Shown here in pieces: positions 1 to 15,400 of a DNA stretch of 64,000 nucleotides (positions are counted from its first letter, which is position 1; every line of letters starts with the position of its first letter). The notes beneath the pieces are model-generated. The model had not been told where the DNA came from and made no database searches. It saw nothing but the letters and a program-made list of their open reading frames with translations. The DNA comes from Metopolophium dirhodum (taxonomy: Eukaryota > Arthropoda > Insecta > Hemiptera > Aphididae): positions 20,831,217 to 20,895,216 of the forward strand of contig NC_083561.1 of assembly GCF_019925205.1 (NCBI RefSeq). Reading direction: 5' to 3'. The position numbers and the translations under genes were made by a program.

Positions 1-548
1 CTGCAGAGCTCGTTACGCGTTTCGACTTGGTCGTCTTGTAATACAATTTGTTTTGAAATCGGCTCGAGCGACTTTCGTGCACCTACCCATCTTATATACA
101 TATACAATACAGCCACGGTTATATTTTTCAATATCCGTTACAACGGCGTTTCGCTATATTGACGATTGTGAATATTCATTAACTGCTGCAGCGGCGGCGG
201 AGGAGGGACCACAGCGGCGGCTCAACGAAATCAATACGGACGCGAAAAACATAAAATATACGAACGCGCGAGGTCGGGGAGACGTCGTCTTAGTAGAGTT
301 CCAAAGGCTCGTTTTCAATTATTTCAATTTATTTCTTCCGGTATCTCGCGTTCCTGCTCCTCTTTCCGTGTGAATAAACCAGCTCGAGCTCCCGCGATCC
401 CCGCTGTACCTGCAGCCGATCCGCAGGTGGCGCCCGGTGCAGGCCGCGTGTCGTTCGTATCGTTATAAGTGCGCAGTGGCCGTGTTTTTTGTGACTCCAT
501 CTCCCTCCCCGCGTAACCGAATTCGTCAATTATAATATTTTAGAAAGG
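1..548. other. CpG- and GC-rich stretch, possible promoter or 5' untranslated exon
   Basis: From about 150 to 525 the composition differs sharply from the AT-rich DNA that follows: GCGGCGG runs, many CpG dinucleotides, and few TA-rich words. No splice sites or coding frame can be tied to a known protein. It could be the promoter or 5' untranslated exon of a + strand gene, possibly Appl itself, or simply a GC-rich patch. The composition is seen; the role is inference. Confidence 0.25.
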
Positions 549-1400
549 ATGGCGGACAAACCTATTCAGAAAGTCTCTTTCGCCCCACCGCCCCATCAAA
601 TTAACGAAGAACAACGCACACATTTACGCCATTATAATATCGTCTTAATTAAAACGTCAATAAAGTTATTGTTCTATACTCAGAAATTAAAATTCTTGTC
701 GATGCTCAATAGGTACATCCTATACTCGTCTAGAATATTTTACTAATTGAATTTGTGCTGGTCATTGCACAACACGTGTTATATAATAGGTATATATACC
801 TATATATATGGTGGTATACCACTAACCTATAGCCTTGCTGGTTTTGGGACATTAAGATTTTGTGTGTTGTGACTGACATAATATTTGAATATATTATTAT
901 TAAAAATAAAATTAAAAAAAAAACATTTTTCCACTGGCTGCGGGAGGTCCCGACCCCTCCTGTGCGCGCGCCTTTGTTTACGACTTGAAAGATCGGTCTC
1001 GGGCCAGCCGGTGTTATTGACCGCGAACACCGAATTCACTCTGAACTGTGTGCACCCACACACCCACATATATATGTATATATTATACACATCATACGTA
1101 TATATTATATTCGATATTGACGTGCGCCTATATAACTACATATAGGTACCTATGTAATATATATTATATAAATTAATTAACATATATCCGTCTAATGCAA
1201 ACAAACAGTGACGGCGGAATTATCATTCATGGAATCGACAATAATTATTCGGTGCGAGGGATGAAAATGATATATATATATATATTATATAGATAACGTG
1301 TAACATGTTAATTGGGTGATAAAGTATGCGCAAATAAACCAGTAATAGGACGCGCTAGGTTTCGCCTGATAGTACAATAATATATTATTACACTCGTCGA

Positions 1401-1423
1401 AATAATAATAATAATAATAATAT
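1401..1423. repeat. AAT microsatellite
   Basis: About seven uninterrupted AAT units. This trinucleotide recurs across the window (5108-5128, 20768-20790, 27381-27407). Confidence 0.85.
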
Positions 1424-2433
1424 ATTCGCATGTGCGCTTATGGTGTGCGCAAGCGCGAAATATAATATTACCTATGCTAAATGCTTGTTAAGGTTTTAGA
1501 CAAATATAAATACCATTTTATATACAGTCGATCGGAATTTGTGTGCACATTAATCTGCGCAATTTACGGTCGGTGAGTTAATTTTTCTAGTATGCCACAA
1601 TTAGGAAGTCTATATTATTATCACGGACTAAATTGTTTTCAAACCTAATATAGTCATAAAATACTATAATATATAAAATATAAATATCATACTTTTTCGC
1701 AACCTAAATTTTATATTAATACCATTGGGGTACAGCTGCAGAGTGTTGTCGGATAATTATTAATGAATAAATCGAATCCGTTGATGAAATGTTTTTAAAT
1801 ATACGATATTTTACGTCATTTCGTACGACCCAGGGAATTTCAATTAGGGTCCAATATCATTGTGTGTACCCACTCGGTTCTTTGATAATAATTATCAGGG
1901 CTACTAATCATGTTAAAAGATATGATTCATTTAACGTGATTTCGTTATTTTACTTTGTTAATTATGTATCGAAGAATGCAAGCATCAATAACATGATGTT
2001 ATTCCTAAAAACTAAAGTAATTGATTCAATTTTAGTAAACTCATTTAGTTTTAGTTCTTTCCCTCGGCTAGATTATGTAAGCAATTTGTTTCTCTTAATT
2101 GTGTTTTGCTCCGTCGCTATATATACATTAACTTAGTAAATAACTTCAGTTTTACATCACGCTAACTAAACAATAATTGTGTGAACATTATCATCGTATA
2201 ATATTGCGTGTTAAAATCGAAAATTCGTTATTTGTCGCATCGAGTAGGATTAAAAAATAATTTTATTTATAATTAGTTTCATTACCGAGGTTTTCGAATG
2301 TTTATTATAATATAAGCCGTCATTAAAAATTTAAATTTTTTATTTTTTTAAAGTTGTTTGTCATTAATATACCTAATTTCAATATTTAATTATTATTTAT
2401 AGCCTATAGGTATATAGTATAATATTATATTAT

Positions 2434-2459
2434 ACTATATATATATATATATATATATT
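2434..2459. repeat. TA dinucleotide repeat
   Basis: An uninterrupted TA run of about 24 bases following an AATATTATATT-type palindromic stretch. Confidence 0.85.
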
Positions 2460-5400
2460 ACATTACGAAAGTATTTTTACATTTTTTTATTCCGTTTTTA
2501 ATTTTTGAAATTTTATACTTTATTTTCTATCGTAAGCATACATATAATAAAATAAGTTTATTTTTCAAGAGTTTTATTTTATTTTGCATTACCTGCCATA
2601 AAACAATACAGAAACTGTCTTAAATGTTTATGTATACGTTTTAGTTGTTTTACTGTAAGTTGTCAAATCATAAAATGTTTTGACGGTCTGTATCGTACAG
2701 ATTTCATAATCTACGACATTAAATATATACAATTCAGTTTCAAATGTTTTTAATGCTTACTTAAATTTATTAGATTTTCCATATTATACTTTTCTTACAG
2801 AAAGTTTTCGGAGGTGTAAAGTTCTTTGACTGTGTTGATTTATGCAAGGTTCGTACTTTTCTGATGGCATCTGTTTGCCAAAATTACAGAAAGTTTGCGA
2901 AAAATAATGTCAGACAAATCGAAAAGTTACTGTAGATCATATTATATGGTTGTCATAATTATTCATATACGATTCGTTAGAAACAAAAAAAAAAAAAAAT
3001 GAGATTACTCGAGACGTTTAGCCGCTTGGCCATTTAGCCGTAGAAAAGGATTTGTTGAACTCTAAATTATAATTTACAACTAAAAGAAAGTGAAATTAAA
3101 AAACTATATACCTAAGTATAAATACTTAAATAATAAGAATGCTCCGAATAGTTCGTTTAGAATGAATGTGACTGGTTCACCCACTACGCTCCTTTTATGC
3201 TGAATTTAATGACATTCCTGTAAACCATAGTGTAGAATGAACTGACTATACTTTAACAGTTAAAATACAGTGACCTTTATTAGAGCTTGAATCAGTTGAG
3301 CTGTTAAAATGTTCTTATGCGAACATCAAAATTCCTCGATAGATTGGCACATGATCTCGGAAACTTTTTTATTACTCAATACTCGTTTACATTGTGTACG
3401 ATTATTTGATTATACTAAGAATAAATTTAATGAAAAAAGGCTTTTATAAGTTAAAAAATATTTTCTTTTATAATTATTATCCTGCTACAATTGAAGCGTG
3501 TGTTTTCGTGGTAATAAGTATACCTAACAATAATTGTAATATATACCACTATAATAATTGCAACATATTTCACAATTTCAATAAACTCGACACGGTAAAT
3601 GTATAAAAATTTGAAAAAGACACAGTTGACTGGGCATGTACAATGGAAGGGTATAGATACAAGATCCCCTGTCCGAGTTGAGTGTCAATTCGAGTTAATG
3701 TTTTTATTTTTGGTTTACAAAGAATTAATGTTAAAGGTTAATAAAGTGGTAACCCTCTTCTCTCGCCCATGCCTTTACCATCAATATCCACCAACAACCC
3801 CCTTGATATAATTAACACGACGTGGTTGTTAAAAACAAAAAAAAACTACGTGGACCCTCGCACAGGGATATACGGTCAGTATCGAGGGATTCCATTATAC
3901 CGACGTGAATTGATGACCTAGGCTGATGGCTGCCATAACTTTCGAAAAAACACATTTTTCGCAATATTTTAGCAGTCCTCGCACGGAAAACCATGAAAAT
4001 CGGAAAATTGGATTTATATTAAGAAAATTCATAATATTATATATTAAGCCACGTGAATATTTTATTTAGATTGAAAAATATCTCGTGAAATAAAATTCCT
4101 CGAATAAAATAATAATATGACGTCTAAGACGCGAAATAAGTACCTACACATATTTGGTGTTTAGTATATGCACATAAGATGTATGGTATTATACGTCTGG
4201 CGTTCATAGTAAGTTACGAAGTTACGTTTATTTGGACACGTCGCGCGTTCCCCTCGAATGACATACTTGCATGAGAAATACGTGGAAAATATACCAATCA
4301 ATTTTCAGCTCTATAAAGAAAACATTCAGCCGGATGAATAAATATGAAAAAGTTTGGTGTGAAAGCTTTGGTAGATTTTATTCTCCCCCTCCCCCTCCAC
4401 CCACTCAAGGCATATGGACGTACAGTGTTTACACTCGGCCAGGAGCTGGGTATTCCTCGGGGCTTATGTAGATCCTAGGTATGAAAGAATTTTAGCTAAA
4501 CGCTCGCCCGAGACACGCCGCCGTTTGGAAGGTAAACTTCTCTCACAAGGATTATCGAGAACCTTATATTATATTTTTTATTTTTTCTGCCCTCTCCCAC
4601 AAACTGCTGCAGTTCTCTGTCCCGGCGCTAAATAAAAAAAAAAACCGTGAAGAAAATGTAAATAAAAATATGGGAAGGAGAAGAAAAACCATCGAGCAGG
4701 CCATCTACAGTGAGCAGACATTTTTACCGGTAATCCGCAACGGTGATGAATAAAAAGGAATATTATATACCTATCTATATAAATATATTATATAATACGT
4801 GTATAGACGCATGTGCACGACGAAAGGAATTCGCAATATCGAGAAGCGCCGGTCTATTAGAAGACCTCGGGAATTTAATGAAAAAAATGTCCCATGAAAA
4901 TCCCTATTGACGCTTTCGAATAAAAATAGGTCGTATATACAGCCGAGTTTCATCAACACCACTGCTGGTGGACGGCAGTATAGTGTCTACAGCTATCGTT
5001 CTGCTAATCGTTTTACCGTTGCAAACTCCAATCACCTGTTTGACGATCACTCGGCGGCATCGACGAAAACTATTACTTAGCTCCGATATTGCAGTTTTAC
5101 GTTTCACAATAATAATAATAATAATAATGTAACATTAAAATATATAATATTACCTATACATACTTGATGAGGGTCACGATATATTATTTTGTTATTTTTT
5201 TTTCATTGTTTTGAGCATACTTGAAGTATTTTGAAGTATACTGGTCTATAAAATAACTGAATAATTATCATCGATTATAAACTTAAAGTGTTATAGCAAT
5301 CAAATTTATTTATTTGGTATAGACGTAATGACGCACGAGTGTTGAAATACCGATTGATAAAAACCTAAAATGCTCAGTTTTGTGTGTTCTTCGTCGGTAG

Positions 5401-6885
5401 TGGAAAATAAACACCTGGTAGTTTGCTGAACAAAAAGTTTAGAAAAATTTATTGACTATTCTGAGAACTTGATTTAGAAATCGAAAATTAAATATTATAA
5501 TATCAAAGATACATATACATATTACAATGAATAAAAATTACTGATTTTTTTTTTAGTTCAAAATTTAAATATACCATATTTATTTAAGTTCTTTTTGTTC
5601 TACTCTTTTGAAAACACATCCATGATATTATTTCGACAAGTATTCACATGTTTCAGAAAACAGAACTACAGTAAACTATTGTAGTTTAAAATAACCTACT
5701 TACAAGTTACAACATTCTGTTTTATTTTTGCAGTAAAAAAATCTAGGTATATTATAGTCAAAGAATATGCTAGTGAGTTTATTATAATTCTTTTTTTATT
5801 ATGTTTATTTTAATTTACATCGATTTGGATAATCCAAATAATTTTATTCAGATTTTTCTACTTTTATACCTTTAAGCAATACAAATAAACTATATGCATG
5901 AGTAAAAAAAGCTGCTGTTTAAATTGTTTTAAATGTGATATTTTTATGCAAATACCAAAACAAAAAAAGTTAAGCCTATTGCAAACATTAATGATGAAAA
6001 AAATATGAGATATAATCTTGAATTAACGAAAGAAACACAAAATGATTACCCTTATTTGACGATAAAATCTTGTCTTTTTTTTATAATGAAACTCTAAGAC
6101 AGACTTTGTGTTTCTGTAAAATAAAATCAGTTCGTATAAACTTTTTACTTTCATAAGAATTAAAGTTCTATGCTTATATAGACTAATTTCTTGATGCTCT
6201 TTACAACAAGTGATGATCCTTTGAACAGGATCAAGTATCCTCAGTCAGTGTTTTTTTTTTGTTTTCATATAACTACCTAGTAGTAACACTTAGCTTTTCA
6301 TTAGAGTCAAGAGCTAACAGAATTTTAGATGTTTATCTTTTAGTCATTTATTCCTTTGTAACGCCGTTATGTTTTTCAAAACCTATTTTGTATTCTTTTT
6401 CAAAACAAATCGTATACGTACTCAGTATAAAATAAAAATACGTTGTAATGCAAAGTATTGCAAAAGAAAAAAAAAATATTTTTGAAAATGCCCCGAAATA
6501 CGCACATGCGCGTGCCCTATACATACATATACCTATAGCTGGTACACTACGTACCCGCACTCAACGTTAACCCATCATCCCTCCGTGGGTATAATGTATG
6601 TCTACAAAGTACGAGCACATATCGTGTCTATATTATTATTATCGTAATGAACATTATACGGGTGTGTGAGTGCGCACTACGAAACCTTTTTTTTTCACAT
6701 CCCTTTATTCTTTAATGTGAGCACACACAAAACACAATATTATGTACTAACCGAGTTTACAACTCTGATGAACACGAACACCGTTTCGTTTGCTCGTCGA
6801 GTGAAAAAAAAAATGCTTGCGGTACACCGTGTGTTAAATGAAAAAAACAAAAATGTTCAAACCGTTTGACTTAAAGTGTCAAGGA

Positions 6886-8220
6886 TAAAGGAAGTGGAGG
6901 CGGTGTGCGGCTGTACATGGTAAAACGAAAAGCGACCGCAACCGTGCACACGTAACGACGTTATACCTGCGCGCATAAAGTTCAAACGTTCAAAGTTTCC
7001 AACAATCGACTGACATTTCGAAAGTATGTCGTTTGCTTCTCACGCGACAGCGCGAGAAATTAAAACGTATGCACCTGCCTAAAATATATTGTAATAATAG
7101 GTATACCTTATAATACGTCTCAGCGATATTGCGCCAAATGGCTTCAAAACTATTTGCTTTCGCCGTGCAGCTAAAAATCGTCTGCGAATATATTATTATC
7201 GTTTTCAGTCTTGGCTGGTACCCCGCCCTCGCCCTCGGTTACATTTACTCGTGATAATATATTATTATCTCAACGGCTCTGACGCCGTCTGACGGATAGG
7301 CGTACAGAGGGATGGGCGTTTATCCGATTGTGTTTTCGCTGTGTCGTCGTTACGTCGCCGATTAAAATATAATATACGATCGACAACAACTCAGTGTTAC
7401 ACGATTGTTTTTATCGCCGTCGGTTTACGCCCGACGACAAATCAAGTGTTGTATAGTAAAGTATATGTGTGTGTGTCTGTGTCTGTGTTCTAAAGCCATC
7501 CGTTCACGCAGAACGATATACATAATAATATTATAAATTATTTATTTATTTATTGTTATTACAACGGGTCGTGCCAGATACAAAGAACAACTAAAAATCG
7601 AAGGAAGGTAACAGTGGTGGTGGTGGTGGTGGTATGGTACAAACGTGGTGAGAAAGGGTCGCTCGCACAAATCGTTAATGCGCGCTTGGCCGAATGCACT
7701 ACATATATTATATTATATATATATATTTATATGTGTTGGGAGGGATGGAGTAGTGGCGCGCGTGCTGTACGTGTACGATATTTCGGGCTAGTACACAAGT
7801 TAGGTATGAATCGAGCAAAGTTACCGGGGCGAGTGAGAGTGAGAGAAGTCGAGTGGAGAGAAGAGATGTCGGTGATGGCAGAGACGTGTGTGTGAGTGTG
7901 GATAGATGGTACAGAATGGAAAGCCAGGGGGGGAGGGTTGCTTTTCACTCGGCGGCTTTTCCTCTCTCCACGCGCGTATTTTTTCACCTCCCCACCGGTC
8001 ACCGTAAAATCGATTCGACCGTGACGTCACCCTTTTATGTTACCAACGCCATTTTTGCCCCGTCCGCGTGTATAAACGAGTATTGTATGTATACGACGAC
8101 TACGGTGTGGTACGTTTTGCCTCGTCGTCGTCGTCGCCGTCGCCGTCGAGTCCCGAGTGTGCTTTTATCAAATTTACAACGACGACGACGAATAGAAAAA
8201 AAATATATAAAAAGCATCGC
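6886..8220. other. CpG-rich stretch, no gene recognised
   Basis: GC and CpG content rise here: CGTCGTCG runs near 8120-8150, a GTG/TGG repeat near 7613-7635, and a purine-rich GAGAGT tract near 7835-7865. Overlapping open frames occur on both strands but are biased by these simple repeats and match nothing I recognise. It could be a regulatory island or an unspliced 5' exon. Confidence 0.3.
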
Positions 8221-10900
8221 ATACACACACTCGCTGTGCAGAAACATACATGTACAACGTTGTCACATAATATAATATCTCATCATATGTATGTATATAT
8301 TTATAACGCGACTGTCGCCGTAATGAAATAATGTTCTTAGACGTTCATCGATCATCTGTGGTAAAACAATAATAATAATAATAATAGTTATTCTTATGTA
8401 TACTTACTGGTATGGAGCTGTCGGGACTTGGTATACGACGCGGTTCGTTCGTTTATGTATATATATACGTGCCTTACATAATATTATATTACTGTACATA
8501 TAGTGCTGGCAGTGTGCTGCGGTGTATGCGGTGGCGAGAGCGGCAAAAATTCTCGAAATAAGCTCCTTCGGCGGAAAACTTCGTGTATTGTGTCTATATT
8601 TACTGGGCCAAAGTTCTACTCCTCTCTTCGGAAAAACCATCCCATATATAGTAATCGGCTGGGCGCGTGGTCGTGAAAACGTTATATATATAACTGACTG
8701 AATATTATTTATATACCTACCTACCGCATCGGCCAATATACGCGCCCTGTATATAATATAATAACGCGTTAGAATAAACTCCACATAGCACACGCCGCCC
8801 TATATCGTTCTGAGTTATAATATATATTTTATACTGTTACACATATACGAGACCGACGCCGGTGTTTTTATCAACCTGAAACTTTCTTTTTTTTTTTTCA
8901 TTATTTATGGTCGAACTTACTGTTTTTGTCAGTTTTTATTTCTATATATTACAACTTATAACAGAAATTCACTCAATATATTATAGTTTATTATAAATTA
9001 TAATATTGTACACGCGAAAACTATTTCACTGGGTATAACTCAACCCGACCTAACCACACGTATAGCGTAATACAACTTGATCGTAAAATATTACTCATTA
9101 TACGCATTATATTATATCCGTAGGTATACGAAACCTTGGAGAAGTCAGCATAAGTAAAATTGTCATGTATATATTTTTACCATAATGGAAAGGAACATTA
9201 TGAATAAAAAAACAAAATTCCTAAGTTTTAACTTGCGATTCAAATATTAATTCAGTAAACTTTCGTATACCTATTACGAATGTTGCAGGAATATGTGCAA
9301 ATAACATATAAACGTACGTAATTAAATACAAAACAGTTATAATATATAAAATATATATCAATCATATATTTAATTACATAATATATTATATGAAATTATC
9401 GACTTTGTATAAATACCTATCTTATCATTACGCATATTACTATCAACGCGTGAACGTTTTATCATATTAATATAATATTATGTATTTTAATATTATTTCT
9501 TTCTTATGCCTACGACCTACATACCATGATAATATTATATAAGTCGGTCGAATCGTCGGATTTATATACAAAATATTACCAGGCGTCATAAATGGGCGTC
9601 ATAACAATATAATAATAACATTGTATTGATTCGCGATATCCTTGTAGGTAACAAGACTTGTATCGTCACTCCGTAAAAGCCTTAAATAAGCGTATACGAA
9701 CAACGTCGAAGCGGCCCGCGATTTCAGCTCGTGTCAAAAGGAAATTGCTCGCCAACTTTAGTCTTGTACGTCGTAATTCGGTGCAATACAATTCGTTTGA
9801 TTTCGAGTAAATGCCTCGTGTGTTTGTAATCGTAAACGAAACACGCGCAAATCCGAGGAGGGTATTTGATATAGTATATATTTTAGTATATAGTTCACTG
9901 CTGCTGCTCACAAAATAATAATATAATATAATATTATGGCACAGTCGATTCGAGCTGTACACGCGTGTGATGGATATAGGTATAATATTGTAATAGAGGA
10001 TAAAACGACTGTAACGAGAGAGTTTTCAATATTACGCGAGATAACATATCATTTGAAAGTGCTATGATATATTTTTATAATCTACCATTGACTACCACCG
10101 ATACATGTAACGACTGATTTTCGAATCTCGTACAAATGAAACTTTATTTTTACACATTTACTTTTTGAAAGTGTCGTCTTTACTTTAGTTAGTCGGAACG
10201 CAACGTCATTATTAGTATTTAAACATATATTATTTTTCTTGTTCGAACACAACCACGACGAATCGACGAGCTCAACTATATTACCTATACCTCTACCTTG
10301 CAAAGAAAATTATTGTCAAGCGAGAACAAACAATTATATCAATTAGTATTTTTCATTATTCAAATGTCTTGAAATTATGAAAAAAACGTATCGTTCAGTA
10401 CTAATCAGTAGTTCAGTTTATCCTAATCAACATCTAAATAATAATATTATAATATATTCAGGTACTTTTGGAAATGTAAATGCTTTTTTTATTAATTTAT
10501 TTTCTTCTCCTAATTCCGTACAAGGTCGATTACGGGTCTTTATGATATAAATTAATACAAAAGGAATAATAAAAAAATAACTTTGATGACGATGGTGGTT
10601 TATAAGCTCTTAAAATATAAGAGTACCTATAGATTTATATATAAACCTAATTTTAATATATATATAGTATAGTGTACGGATCACGTTATAGTATTAAGTA
10701 TTAATATATAGTATAATATTCAAAATCACCAGGGTCGCAATATAATAATACGTAAAAATAAATATACAGTTTGCATAATATTATTGATTACGAGGAATTA
10801 CGAAGTGCGTACATGTTCGATGTACATTATATTGGTACAATAATTATTAAATTATAATTACTATATTATAATATAAGTACTGAGCCATTATGTAACCACG

Positions 10901-10921
10901 TCACACACACACACACACACA
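10901..10921. repeat. CA dinucleotide microsatellite
   Basis: About ten CA units in a row. Confidence 0.9.
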
Positions 10922-12469
10922 TTTCATCACCCTGCAGGTACATAATGTGTAAACATAATATTGTTATGGTTAATAGCGTGTTGAATATTATCGTATCGCC
11001 TTTTCGTAATACCACACGCCCAGAGCACAATATTATATATTTTCAGTCATGATCAATCGATATTTTCTTGATGTTTTCGCGGATACCTACGAGCATTTTC
11101 GTACGAATTCAATATAACATATACATTATATGCATATACGCGTGAGTTCAGACGTTTGAACACACGCGATGTCGTCGAATAATAAAGGTACCCACCTCTA
11201 CTTGTATAATATGAAATCGTACAAAACTTTTTTTTCCGTTCTCCGTCGACTTTTTTTCAGAAACAAACGCGAATAACAACATACTTATACAGTATCATAT
11301 TTTTTATACGCAACGCCGCCCTAGCTGTATACCGCTCGACTCTGCCGCCATAGTAACACCCCCCTGTTACGACCGCATAACATTTAGGTGTACATCGTTA
11401 ACAATATATATACGTAGGTAGGTTATAGGTTAGTCCTCCTACTACGTCATAATCACTAATGCTACTTGTAATTATTTATAATTACATAATTTATTTTCTC
11501 CGACCCGCCAGTAAAATATTATATATTATTATTATATTCCTAGCCGGGGGCGGGTGAGAGAAATATTGTTATAACGGTTCGTATACAATAATATATATAT
11601 ATATTGTACATATACATAGTACGTCGGTTGCGGAAAATTCGATGTGAGGCTATACATTATGTATTGCTTGAACGGGGGTGACGGCGGTTGGAGTGGATGG
11701 GGGGGGGAGGGGAGGAGAAGGGTGGGCAAGTCGCTGGTGGTTTTTACGAGTTCGGGAAAACGCGTTCGATTTGTGGCTGGCGATAGTGGCTGGCAACGCG
11801 TACGTGTTTTTAATGTGTTTTTTTTAAGAGAATTGAACAGATGCGTACGTGCAGTGAGTACGTGTGTGGGTGTGTATGTGATTTTAGAGTTAAGTAAAAC
11901 GTCCGTCGTCGTCGTCGGTGCAGTTGTACGTGTGCGGGCGAACGAAATGGTAAATAATTTATCACTGCGCGGAAAAGGAACCGCTTTGTTGTGCGACCAC
12001 GAGTTGTTGTGGCAACCGTACGGCCGGCGTGTTACCCTTTTCGGCGTTTTTCTTTTACGTCTTATATTAAATATGTATATTATGCGTGCGTATTGTAAAT
12101 ATTATTTCGTACTATACAACACATAGTCTGGCTAGCTAGGTACCTACCCTATAGTGTTGTAGTTTCCCTCGACGCTATCAAAAAATAAAACTGAAATCCA
12201 AAGCGGTTCTCGGTTTCGTACCTACGTGTATACCTGTAATATATTATGCGAAGGAGATAATACGCGCAGAATTTGAATATGGCACAGTGTTTTGTATAGT
12301 TTAATCCCGATATAAATACTCATTTACATTTTGCCACCATTTTTGATCCACCGTCGGTCCGTTTTTCGTAATATTGCACTAAAGAGCAATATTGTAAGAG
12401 CTAAAAATATATAATGCCGCAATAGTATTTATTTTTTTTTCGTTTAATTAAAAGACTTATGATTTCATT

Positions 12470-12491
12470 TGTTTGTTTGTTTGTTTGTTTC
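12470..12491. repeat. GTTT tetranucleotide repeat ending in a splice-acceptor-like sequence
   Basis: Five GTTT units run directly into TTTCAG, giving a textbook pyrimidine-rich tract plus AG at 12493. A GTGAGT donor-like site follows about 37 bases later. This could mark a tiny exon, but no reading frame links it to the Appl exons. Confidence 0.6.
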
Positions 12492-12493
12492 AG

Positions 12494-15400
12494 GTAAGCT
12501 CATGCCCATTGTCAATTGTTTGCCCTGGAAGTGAGTTTTAATTTTATGAACAAAACAATGGATTCGTAACTATGAAAATAGAAACAGAATAAAAAATCCG
12601 TTGAAATTAAAAAAAAACTGCTCTCACACTGTGCTTAGATAGTTAAATATCTAAGTTAGTTATTGTTTAATGATAAACAAAAAAAAATAAATAATGAAAT
12701 ACTGTTTTTATAGTATCTACCTTGTAGTGGAGTGAAATATGATTACGCAGCTATATTTTCGTATACTGGAATTGTTTTTTTTTACACCAATTAATTAGTT
12801 AGCATTTAATCACCAACATTATTAATTACAAGGTCCAACAGATGGAACTGACAAATTTAATTAAATAACTATAAAATAACTTTCGTTCTAATCAATATTA
12901 TTATTTTTGTTTTCATGAATTATTGTGATTTTAAATAATTGTTAAAAATGGTTTTATAATATATTTTACTCATTAGTACAGAAGTTATTTCATAGTTAAA
13001 TAATTTAATTTGTCACTTACTTCTGTTACAGCCATTATATAGGGATGACAACTATGAAACCTAAATTGGTCTCAAAGTGTATAATTAAATTAAATTTATC
13101 ATATATTAATACCTAATCTATTGCTCTTAACAAGTACAATTATTAACTATAAGCTATAAATGGTTTATTGATAAAATATTATATGTTAAACGTGTCCGAG
13201 TACCTTTTATTATTACACAGAACAATTAAATAACTTTCAGATATAGGTAAGTAAATATTATATTCCTCGTTAGTAACACTGAACACTCATCAATATACTA
13301 CATCTAAATTACTTTTAAATTTATCATTAAAATTAGGACAAAAAACCAATGCGGGTCTATCGGCGTAGAAAATAAAACAATTTATTATATTGTGATGAAA
13401 TTCGAAATTTATCAGGGCCTTCTGTATAATAGACCTGCAGTAGTGTGGCCTGAGGGCTAAGAACTTATGGGTTATGCTGGGTTGTTGAAGCGTGGGACGC
13501 TCAACCTGTCCATTAAAATACTTAAATGCGTGGCCAGAGACACTGTATAGAATCCAGCTATATATAGGTCCCATCAATAATAGCAGAAACCGCGTTTGCG
13601 TGGTATTAAACGTCCGTTCAAAATAACAATATCTTATATAATAATATAGGCAATAATATTATCATCACCATCGTGTTATGGGAGAAGCTTGCAGCGCGGC
13701 GATGCGCAAATAATAATATAACAATCTTCTCGCGCTCTAAGACAAGCACTCGGACGAGAAACGTCATCGAGCGTGAAACTTTGCACGAGTTGAATATAAC
13801 AATAATAATAATTATGATTATTATTATTATTATGTTATTACGACGCCTCCCCCGCCCGGGCTATGGAGAGCGTTGTCAATAAAAATGCAAAATACGCGAC
13901 AGACCTTTTATCGTTGCATTTCTTCTAGTCAGCACAAATGACACTCGCGTCGACCGACCATCATTCGCTCGTGTGTTTGGAACGTCGTGCCGTGTCAGCA
14001 AATCACACCGTATACATACAATATCACGATTTACATTATACATATATAGGTATTATATAATAATAAATATATAATAATAATTCGATATATTATAATATTA
14101 TGTACTGCAGTGTTTTTTTTTCTCCCGTCCATTCACAAACAACCAATGTGTACGAAATATTCATATGTATACATTTTTGTATACGTCGTGCGGGCAGCGT
14201 ATATATACCTATATTATATTATTATTCAACGTGCTAAGCTAGGATTAGAGCTGGCGATATTGTGATTTATACATAATATCATATATATTGTGTGTAAATC
14301 ATCTAGTCACGGGTTTATATTAAAATATACAAGAACGTTAATGATATCAAGTTGTATTAAAATATTATATCGTATATTAATCGCGATGGTTTAATTTTTT
14401 GTTTTGTTTTCGTAATGTTCGGTTTGTGCTCTCGCCAAAGCTCGCAGGTCATAGGACTTTCGTGGCAATCATCACGAGTATATAATAATATATTATTATC
14501 ATGATGGTCGTATAGCGATAAATGTATAGGTAGTATATAGGTATTAGGTATACATTGTATTTCCGTCTGCGTTTCAATATTATATCACGTTATAATATTA
14601 TACGCGAATAAAATCACATCATCCCCCGACCGATATTATGCACCTATTACTTTAATTCGGTTGGATTAATATATATTTTATAATATTATATATGCCGAGC
14701 AAACAGTGGATGATGGACCGCTCTATACGTATACCATAATCGACGTGTAGGTATATACTTTGTGTGATTTGGTTACACGACTTTCAGCCGAGCGAAACCG
14801 AAATGAAAATGAAAACCGTCAGATCACCATGTCGCACATGTTATAATATATAATATGGTATTATGAAAAATGCCATAAATCATGTATTAACGCACGCAAC
14901 AGATAAGATTGACAAGATCGTGTCAACGCTCAGCGGATATAATATTATTACAATGTAGCTGTATTTTTTCCGAGGACATTACGGAGGATAATATATGGTG
15001 AAAGTTATACATAATAATATATTATATAGGAACTAGATTTTGATGCATATTAAAAAGACTGAATTCATTAAATTCGTAAAAATAAATAAAAATAAATAAA
15101 TACAACTTTCATTCGTATAGGTATCGCATTTAACATATTGGATTTTAAAAATATGAAACAAAAAATTTGTAATAAGTTTTCTTTTTATTGTACAACGTAT
15201 CATGATAAAATATAATATCACGATAAATCTAAATTAATATTTCCCATTCGGTATACTCTTTCCATTGTTCTGTATTTGTCAATACTATCAAAGAAACAAT
15301 ACGAAATGAAAATACAATCATCAGCAGTGTTACAAACATTTATGTACTATATCTGTTCTATTATTTTTTTAGCAAAACGTTTCTGCGTACAAAAATTAAT

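Larger units (their letters stand above)
549..6885. other. AT-rich non-coding stretch with microsatellites
   Basis: I see no supportable gene here. Open frames are short, AT-driven and without recognisable motifs. The stretch holds an AAT array at 1401-1423, a TA array at about 2434-2459, an AAT array at 5108-5128, and TAGGTA/TACCTA palindromes such as the one near 1145. It is either intergenic or part of a very long first intron of Appl. Confidence 0.5.
8221..12493. other. Non-coding stretch with CA repeat and a biased open frame
   Basis: Mostly AT-rich DNA. It holds a CA repeat at 10901-10921. A 160-codon open frame (11644-12126, +) starts at GTG and is GTG/GGT-biased, and nothing in it resembles a known domain. 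No gene is called. Confidence 0.45.

Noticed and set aside
549..746. 65-codon ATG frame (MADKPIQKVS...) just after the GC-rich start of the window
   Set aside because: The start is an ATG, but after about 30 residues the protein turns into AT-driven Leu/Ile/Tyr sequence. It has no known domain, no usable donor in the good part and no link to Appl.
11644..12126. 160-codon open frame on the + strand
   Set aside because: Starts at GTG, is shaped by GGT/GTG-rich DNA, and shows no domain, splice context or family resemblance.
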